DNA of 64,000 nt from Tigriopus japonicus (Eukaryota > Arthropoda > Copepoda > Harpacticoida > Harpacticidae): assembly GCA_010645155.1 (NCBI GenBank), contig CM021317.1:735330-799329 (forward strand), given 5' to 3'. Both the position numbers and the translations under genes were made by a program. The first letter of the stretch is position 1, and each line of letters begins with the position of its first letter. A model generated the notes under the pieces. It did no database searches, was not told the DNA's origin, and saw only the letters and a program-made list of their open reading frames with translations. This document shows, in pieces, positions 55,482-64,000 of the stretch.

Positions 55482-58400
55482 TTACACTTTCATTTCCCAA
55501 ATAACGAGATAGGAATCAAAATTGTTGACCTGTGCCAATGCGGCGGTGCGTTGTTTCTCAACGGAGGCACGCCGCCAATTAATGTATCCACGCCCGCCCA
55601 TCAGAGTCGTGACAGTGCGTGGTGCGTCTAGTTTCTTGCGAGCCTTTGAAACGCTTATCGGTTGCACCTCTTGTGAACCTGCAGCTGGGCTGCTTTGCGT
55701 TGCTTTGAGGGCAGGCTTGTGCGGTGTGGCCGGCAAGGAATTGGAGTTAGGCTGACCCTCATGCGAGGATGGCCCGCTCGATGGGTGACTTGATCCTGAC
55801 AATGGGCTTGAGAGCGATGGGGCCAAGGGCTCATGAGGAGGCAATGAGTGAACAGAGGCTGTCCCTTGTGACTTGACAGAAGCATTGCGGCTCACATTAG
55901 GTGAGGGCCGTTCACTCCCTGCCTCACTTGAACTTGTGGTCTGCGTTGATCCACGGCTACCCACACTCCAAGAGGACATATCAAGACTGCGGGGTCGGCT
56001 GGTTTTCATTCTGACCCGGCGATCCAAAGTGGACACGCGGTAAGGAATGGTGGACAATTCAGGGTCGGACTTTCTAAGTTCTTCACCTTGCCGCGAGATC
56101 TCTCCTGAATCGCAGTCGTAATCTCGAACATTCAAGAGTTCTCCATATAGACCAAATACATCATAGTCCATTGAGGACATGTCGGTGTGTTCATGGGTCA
56201 TGGAGAATCCTCGTGGCAAGGTCTTGCTTGCTCGTCTAGATGCCACATTTTGATCGCGATGCTCACGGGAGGACTTGCGTCGCATCACCAATGGACTGCT
56301 GTTGCGGATCCGAAGTTTCTGATGCTCATTTTCCCCTGGCTGCGATTGGATGGACAAGCCTCCTTCTGAATACTGTTTAAGCAAGTGTTTCTTATGCCCT
56401 CCTACATCTTCATGAGACTCTAGGATCGTTGGGACCAAACTCGAGCATCCGCTGCTACAGTCTTCATTGCTCTCCAATTTGAGCTCGTGCTCTGATTCTT
56501 CTTGAATGGCCGAATGAGCATTGTTTTGCATTTGCGTGGTCACATCGGTCACCACCTTAGGCTGAACATTCAAAAAGAAGGTGACTGGTCCAAAGTGAGC
56601 ATGATAACTGATATTAGCCCGTCCGCTTATTATGGGGACTCCTTCTAATCTGGGCAAAGGAACTGTCAAGGCAATACCGACATTGGTTCCAACCCATAAG
56701 AGACCCCGGGACGCCATCAAGGCTGTGACATGGATACATCTTGCTGGTTGGCTAACATCTCGAGCAGCCAAAACTCTTGACACATTTGAGGCAATGTTGA
56801 TATCTTGCAAATGTCGGAACGTTTCCGTATGATACAAGCAAATTGTGGCTGAGTTCTTCAGCGCGACCCACAATCCAACTCCAGATTGGGCCATTTGATG
56901 TACACCCCCAATAGCCAGATTAGTCGTGGAGGAAGCAGGTGAAGTGGGAACAGGTTGACTGTCATGTTGAGCCTTGACCACAAAGTTCTTCAATTGCTCG
57001 TTGGTGTGGCCATCAATTACCCAAACGCGCTTGTCACAAGCGGCATAAATGCCGTTGGTGATGGGGAGAAGACAGGACACCGGATCACACCCAAGTATTA
57101 TCATGGATGGATGTGCCAGGTCCCAAGCGCCAGTGCAATAATCTCGTCTAAAGACCGCCATACTCCCTGAGGCCAAACCCACCCAAACTGCCTCACAGTG
57201 GTATTGAATACACATTACTTCAGCAGGAAGAGAGGCTCGTCCAATTTCATGACCACGCTCTGGATCACTGGCCGAATAGAGGATAATTCTGAAACAAGCA
57301 ACAATTCTAGTTAAAAAGAAAGCTCAGAAGAGGGACAAGCAATAATTTTGAAGAGTAACACTTACTTCTGAGTGTTCACCCCTACCCAAACGAGATCAGA
57401 TCTAAGAGGATCGTCCGGAGATGAGTTGGCAACACCATTAGTCAATCCAGGGACATACTGAATGGTTCGCGCATGGAATTGCTCCAAGGAGATGGTGCCG
57501 AGCTCCTTCAGGCCGGTATTTTGATTAGGAACACTGAAGATCCTCAAGTGACTTGAGTGACCATCAGTGGCATTGGTCCAAACATACCTGCAAATAGCAA
57601 GCCACAAAGTTTCCAATCTGGTTCGTGGTTAGATTATTAGGATCAAACTTACGTGTGAGGTCTTAAGGTTCTTGTTGGAGTTTGCACCATGAGTGAATAG
57701 GAACATCCACAATTGACTTCTGTTTGGTGTTTGGAATGGTACACTTGGAACGATTTGACGTAGAGTGGCATTTTGGTGGAGATGCTCCTCTCTTGTTCCA
57801 ACACATCCCAACCAGGGGAGTTATTTGGGTCCAACGCTAATTGGGCCAATCGGAGTTCTACAAAAGGACAAGGCCAAATGTCAGCTCAACCCTTGACACG
57901 TGAACCTTACAGGGTTAGGCAAAATTAGTGAAACTTTAGATTCAAGACCATGATTAAGGCCCTTGGTGTGAGCCACAATTTTAAATGAAAGGTTTAAAAC
58001 CGTAACAGGATACAGAAATATTGTCATGGAACCCTGGACAAGGTGGCCAAAAGAGGGCGAGGACTCCCACGTTGGTTAAGACCACTACCTGTAAGATTAC
58101 ATGAAATCCGGCTTGATCCATGAACAAGTTGGCTAAAGACTACAATTTGTCCCCATTACTTGTGGTTAGATCTTGAAAAGGCTAATAAGGGTAACAAGGA
58201 CCACTTTCGGTCATAGTTGAAGCAACATGGGATGATAACCAAGAGGAGGAATAGGTGCGTGCAAGTTGTAACATTATCAAGACCTTCAGGGCGGTGGTTT
58301 GGCTCAGAGGGGTACATGACAAATAATATTCCAATATGTTATAGTATGTTGTATGCGAAGCAACTTCTTAGAACAATCCTTTCCTATTGACCTTGTTGGT

Positions 58401-61400
58401 AAAGAGTTATTTCATAATATCCATGTTTCACTAATTCTGCCTAACCCTGTATACCTCGGGCACTTACCAACAGTCCACTCCTTCTTCACATTGGGGTCTC
58501 TGGTCTGGAACGTGTAGCTTTCTGGTTTGTCTTTTGAGTTGCGTCCTTTGATAACCAATTGCAAGCAACAAGCGTCCATGAAGGACATTTCCTCATCTTT
58601 TTGTCGGATTGCGCGTTGGATTTCAGAGAGGATTTGACTAGTCACAGAGGTAGTAAGGCCCTCATAGGAGGTCCTCATTGTTCCAATCAGTGAAGAGATT
58701 CGAGACACCACATCAAAATCATGCATAAGATCTGCCATGTCTTGCGCCAGGTTCTCAGCTTTGCCTCCTGTCTCGCCAGCAGGCGAGCCGCCCAGATCAA
58801 CTGGGTTGGAGGATCGGCCAAGACTAGCTCGTTTACCAATGGCCGAAAGTGTTCCACTGGCAGTGGGTGCCAAAAGTCGCGCCAAAGTCCCGCCCGCAGT
58901 GCCATCTATAAACGCGAAAGACAAAATGTAAGGCGCTCGATTGAAAGTACCACATAAATTTGCAGTGAACTTACCAACGATCTCAACGTCGCTCACAGAC
59001 ACTGCCCACTTAAGAGACAATCTTTCATTGGCCGAGGAGGTATGGTTGAATTCAGCTTCTGAGCTCCGCCCATTTACTGTCACACATAGCAACAGGTCGT
59101 TTAAAAGCAGAAGACGGCGCTGTTTAGATCGAGTGACCAAGCCTGAAGCGTTGAACTCCAATTGGGTCATGTCATCTTCCTTCAAAAGGAATCGATTGCT
59201 TCCCTCTCCGCCTGACAAAGGTTTGGACGACAGCCTTCCACTTATGTTGCTGATCTTGTCACGGAAGGCCGCGTATTGCTCAGCCTCTCGTTTGCGCTCA
59301 TTCAGCATCTCGGCAAGCGATTCCACCGTTGTCATGGCAAGTTGCAAAGCCATACGATCTGGATGTCCGGGAGGTGTTTCTTTCAAGAGATCTTGGAGCA
59401 AAAGGATGAACTGTGGGAACCGTTGGACCGGTTTGACCATGAGGCCAAAGAAAGATACGCGATCATGAGCTGTGATCTGTTTGACCTTTAGGAAATCCGC
59501 CAGGGCACTCTTCCGTTTCGACTCCTGTTTGGCACAATCCATGGCCACCGTAAAGTTGTTGATGAAATCCGAGTAGATTTCCAGGACCACAGCTTTGGAG
59601 AACGAGGCCACGAAAACATCGCCAATTTTCTCATCAGTGTCCCAATTTTTGATGGCTTCGGAGAGCGCGATCCGAAACAAAAGATGACACTGAAGGATTT
59701 CAGGTACCCGATGAAACAGGGTTTGAACTTTTTGTTGGCTTAAAATCGGTGGATGGGAATCCTCGAGCGGTTTCTTGTAATCCTGCAAAACATCAGAAGG
59801 CATTCATCGATAACGTTTCAATCTCAAATGTGAAGAAACAAATTCAAAAAGATCTTGGAGGAAAGGAAGGAAAACAAAACGGAACAGAACAATAACAATA
59901 GGCGATTTGTTTGCGTTCAGGATCCCAATCAGGCATGTCCAAACAAGCGGGATCCCAATCAAGCGTATAATCTTGGATTGTCTGCTTAGGAATGCCAATA
60001 AACCTGTCGTCGGGAATCAGACTCACATTGACTAGTCGTTGGAGGGTGGCCACATAATTGTTCTCACTATGTACCAACGAGGCCACAATGTGTCGCCGTT
60101 TCTGTTGCTCTGGAGTGAGGTTGGGTGGAGTGGGTTGGAGAATGGGCGGTAGGGATTTCCTTGCACCCGCATTGGGTGGCATGGAGCCGCCCAACATTTG
60201 CTCTTCCTCTTCTGCTAAACGCGGCATTGATATCTTTGGCGAATCATTCGGACCCGAACCTGAAACAACACAATAACAATGTGTCAAAAATATTTATGGG
60301 ATGCTCGAAGCAAGCAGAGCCTGCTTCTCTTTGGTCGTCACTCCTCGGAACGTGTGCACTCCTTGGCGACACAGCGACAGCTGATTCAGTGCAAAAATGT
60401 GGCTAGCCTTGAACCCCAGATTTTTCTTTTTCCCCCACTTCTCTTCCACTTTGCTTGCTCAAAATTGTTCTTCTTCATTGCCTTCAAGTAGACAGTGTGA
60501 CTCAAGTTGGTAACTCACTCAGACTTGTCCCTCATGCTCCTGACTGAACTATTTGGTTTGGGACAGGCAATACCGATAAACTCCTACCCACACATTGCAT
60601 CCGTCGTTGTTATCAAACTTTAAGGAGGGGTTCACGAAAACTCCCTGACGTTGCTACACATGACATTTCATGCATTAGGTTCAATATTACCATTGTCTAA
60701 CAAAACACACATTCACTGATTTGTCACTAATCTTCAGTTGCTCACCAAAGTACGTACATCAACTCGCGCTCAAAGGGTTCACATCAGAAGCAAGTTCAAG
60801 TTTCTTGTCACTTGTCACATCCTGCATTTTTTCCTGTTTTTAAACATTTGACGGATAAAAAACAACAACTCACTTGATAAATTGGACTTTCGGAGTGAAA
60901 ACAACCGAGAGAGTCGGCCCTCGCCCAATCCATCCAAATTCGTGTTGGACGCATTGGGAGAGCTGTTGCTGGTCATCGATCCGCCGCTGTTGGTACTGTC
61001 CTTGGAGTTGTCCAGACTTCTGCGGATCCCCCAGGTCTTGGAATCTCTGAATTTGTCACGAAGCAAGGACTTCGTCTTCGTAATGGTGGATGGATTTGAT
61101 TTTGATTCATCTTGGCTCCTGCAACAACAAACATACCAACTTGGGTTAGATCACAGTTTAAGTATTCCCAACGTTGGCCTCGTCTCACTTTTTGGGTTCA
61201 GGCCAAATGGCCTTGGTTTGGCCTTTACTACAGGGCTCTGAGCATTGTCCGTTAACATCAAAAGTATCGGGCATGTTCCCAGAGACTTTGGTGATAACCA
61301 CATTTTTGGCGCTTTCCTCGTCCAATGGTTCCTTTGCTAGAACGTCACTTAAATCGAGGCTGCCTGAAGATAACACACTACCCCCATTGCTACCGCTAAA

Positions 61401-61418
61401 ACCGCCCGATCTAAACAT
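55482..61418 (-). CDS. ARHGEF10: ARHGEF10-family Rho guanine nucleotide exchange factor
   Basis: Eight exons: 61189-61418, 60874-61118, 60027-60259, 58975-59782, 58468-58905, 57653-57857, 57366-57587 and 55482-57288. All introns are GT-AG (mostly GTGAGT or GTAAGT) and the 4,188 nt stay in frame for 1,395 residues, close to vertebrate ARHGEF10. Residues 1-212 are a disordered, Ser-rich N-terminus. Residues 213-407 are the DH domain that exchanges GDP on Rho GTPases, with its signature KPVQRFPQ at 353-360. The PH-like module follows to about 650. A WD40-like propeller covers about 660-1038 (VWVGLASG, WVGTNVGIAL, ISYHAHFGP). A Ser-rich insert (1039-1340) separates it from the C-terminal strand GGRGYINWRR ... 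YLVIWEMKV. This order and the propeller motifs identify the ARHGEF10/ARHGEF10L branch rather than ARHGEF17. The frame is open upstream of the chosen ATG (61418) for about 25 codons, so an earlier start or a missing 5' exon is possible. Confidence 0.9.
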
Positions 61419-64000
61419 TGCACCACTTGCGTTCCAGTTCCACTTTGCATAAGGGGTTGACTTAGTTTGTGGAACGCCATATTACGTTGGGATTATCACA
61501 AAAAGATGCACATCATGGATGGACGGTTGATGGTTTTGGTTGAGAACAACAGCTGAACTTATCTGTACACCAAACCAGGAGGCCTTCCTTCCTAGGACGG
61601 TGTTTGTAGGTAGGGATCCCCTGGCAGCCCCAATCAGCGAGAGCTCGAAGCAACGTTGCCAGCTCTGGCTTGATCAGCTTTGCACAGGTAGACTACGATC
61701 ATGATGATGAAGATCCTCCTCTTCCACGCACACTCTCCTACTATCCTCTTCATACCCCTACACCCTACTACGAAAAAGAGCCCTCTCCCATAAACTCGAG
61801 TACTGTTTGCACTTGAAGTATATTGTACGGCCTCTCTTTCCTTCCCTCTACGTTTTGTACAGTATATCTATCTTGCAAAGCGAAGGGATCTCATAGATTT
61901 CATGCCTATCACTAGATTTTTGATTGGGAAAGCCATTATTTTCGAACCGAGAAACTAGAAACTGGACAGGAATGTGGAAAATTGCATGGGAAATTATCAT
62001 TGGAATGTGCTGATCTAGCATATGAATCCGATCGGTGATATTCATATGTGCAAGTGAACGAAATTCTTCCTCTCTTCACGTCTGAGCGAATTATGGCAAT
62101 CCATAAAAGGCATCAATTTCATCGAGATTAAAAGGCTGAAACCCGGAAATCACCTTCCACGGTCAATTGAATATGGTTTTGGATTAATAATTGGTCGAGT
62201 ATTCCGGTCCATGGGGTTTAGACGTCCCTGTGGTCGGACATTTATTTAGAGTGGTCGTTGGGGACGAAAACGAAAACCGTCTGGTTGGCCAAACAACAAG
62301 CAAGAAGGCAGGTGGGGTTTTAAATCGAGCCGTTTTGACGGACAAGTTCAATGAAGATGATATCTTCATGCCATGCATGAAACAAGCGCATTAAAATTCG
62401 AGCCAAAATTGAAACAACACCTTGTAGACAGCAAAAAACACATTCCAAAAGATCGGGAATCCCTGCATAAATAACTAGAGAAATAAGCGGGTACCCGTCT
62501 GCCAAGAAACAATCGGAAAGTGACACTAAGTTTGCCAATCATTGGCAGTTTGTGACACGTTATTTTTTTTTTCTTGATGGAGATTATTGCACTTGTCAAT
62601 CAAAGTTGAAAGATTTCAACACCGAAATGACAATGGATGCAAAGGGTATCCATCTTCCAACATCTGGGCCCGAGAAATCGAGTCAGTCCGGTCCATTTCG
62701 CCCATCTCTACATTACATGGGCCAATGTTTGTCGAGAAGAAATGCGATCCTTTGCCAGACGTGGTATTAATTCCACTTTTTTGCGAGGTAATTGTAAACC
62801 CGAGTCTAAACAATGTTTTGCCATTTTGCCAACTGCCGCTGATGACTCATTCGCACACAGTTCACAAGCGATTCGCAACAAGCTTGCCTTGCTAGATCTT
62901 TGGGAATCGATCAACATTGGCGAAGGTGCCAACAAAACATCTCGACAACATCAACCCTCAGTGCTCACTAACCATCTTCCAATCAAGGAGGTGATGTAGC
63001 AAAAAATCCGTATGCAAATCCAGGTTTCAAGTGCTCCTCAAGCCTTGGAAAACATTTCGTTCAAGACCGAGAAAGATTGACAAATTGGACGGAGAAAAAG
63101 CGAACTAATGGCTCGAATTATGAACGATCTCGCGGATCCGTTCGAAAGTGAACTAAGCGATGATATGATATTCTGCATGTGGTGCCAAAACGCATTTGCG
63201 AACGCTTCGACACCAAAAACGAGCCCCCAATCTTGGAACACGTTCTGTCACCATATCCAATCGATGATATTTAGTTAAAGTCATCCAGGTTTCAGTTCGT
63301 TCCCCTTTCCAATCCAAAACCGTTGACATTCTCGATCCAACGGCTACCGGAAATTCCCAAGACATGCCTAGCATTCCAGCTTCATCATCGATTTCAACCA
63401 TTGAACAAAAGATATATGCCTGATATTCTCCGAGTTTTCAGTTTCAGCGGAGAACTTAATTGTCCATTTCTTTGAGATTCCGTCTCTTGTTTTAGAGACG
63501 CCTGAGGTTGCGAAACTGAAACCCAAAAGGACTCTGGTTTCTTTGTCAAGCATTGGCCAGACACTCATTAGGTTTTATTTCAAGCCCTCCTTTCAACTGA
63601 AATGAGCCATGCAAATGGTGATGATTTCTCTTCACACAATGCCCTCAAGGTGTCGTTTTTGCCCATCCGATTTTCAGGGATGTTCATAAACATTTTTCCC
63701 CAACGTCCCTCCCTCCCCTTCACATTAGGCGTAATCTATAAAAATACGAGGGGATTATTAGCCCTCCCAATGTACGTATAGTGCTGTAGTACTGTAGGTA
63801 TAATATACGCAATTGTGTTCGTACGCATTCACACACATGAACACGATCCAGGTCACGGAGGGGATACTTCCAGAGATCAGATTTGAATGAGCATTGGCTG
63901 TGGAAGGGAAAATCCGGGCTCTTTTAAATTCCTCTCATTGGGACGGGGCACAAAAAGTAATTGCAAATAACCCCTACGTCGCCAGCGATTCCATTTGTAA
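61419..64000. other. Upstream region of the RhoGEF gene; nothing called
   Basis: No repeat family of the left part appears here and base composition is more even. ORFs of 60-120 codons exist (the longest, 62637-62999) but show no domain and overlap others on both strands. Promoter and 5' exons of the RhoGEF should lie in or beyond this stretch. A TATAAAAA motif near 63737 faces right, away from it. Confidence 0.45.

Noticed and set aside
59844..60026. Reading frame continuing after exon 3 of the RhoGEF (VSLIPDDRF...)
   Set aside because: A strong GTGAGT donor at 60026 and an acceptor before 59782 join the DH domain as in other ARHGEF10 proteins. The extra codons would disrupt helix 1 of the domain.
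62637..62999. 120-aa plus-strand ORF
   Set aside because: No recognisable domain, overlapping ORFs in other frames, no splice or start context. Treated as chance.

Overview
The window looks like animal, probably arthropod and perhaps crustacean, nuclear DNA. It is AT-rich, its genes have spliceosomal introns, and much of it is made of Tc1/mariner, hAT-like, foldback, LINE, tRNA-SINE and LTR elements. One conserved metazoan gene, an ARHGEF10-type RhoGEF, anchors the right end. The species cannot be named from sequence alone. There are two assembly gaps, at 29211-29810 and 41500-42451.

Layout. From 1 to about 34 kb lie three paralogous genes on the minus strand (A 667-5398, B 11087-14507, C 29991-33770, possibly with a distant first exon at 40201-40355). 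A fourth, more diverged paralog (D, 51363-54260) lies on the plus strand. They encode signal peptide + PAN/Apple-like domain + kelch-type propeller, so they are probably secreted proteins of about 415 aa. A and B sit in a tandem segmental duplication (118-6214 and 10798-16906) and are nearly identical. Between and inside these genes lie many mobile elements. Several have clean boundaries and target-site duplications: hAT-like MITEs at 6359-7078, 7613-8157, 8373-9682, 25487-26670, 34089-34656 and 35157-35486; a mariner at 31929-33084; a gypsy LTR element at 37852-40168; a pogo-like MITE at 44166-45253; and two elements with subterminal minisatellites at 15190-16243 and 40739-43391.

From 55482 to 61418 (minus strand) an eight-exon gene for an ARHGEF10/ARHGEF10L-type RhoGEF can be assembled completely. 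All its splice sites are GT-AG and it gives 1,395 residues. The last 2.6 kb, upstream of this gene, holds nothing I can call.

The most unusual signal is the last intron of all four PAN-kelch genes. It has no GT-AG ends. Instead its two exon/intron borders form a long inverted repeat that spans both exon ends and both intron ends. The repeat sequence differs between paralogs, but pairing is kept by matched changes on both arms. Removing the segment at the symmetrical point restores one gapless reading frame in every paralog and leaves a palindromic exon junction. This suggests a non-canonical, hairpin-bounded intron, perhaps derived from a mobile element, that is maintained in a gene family.
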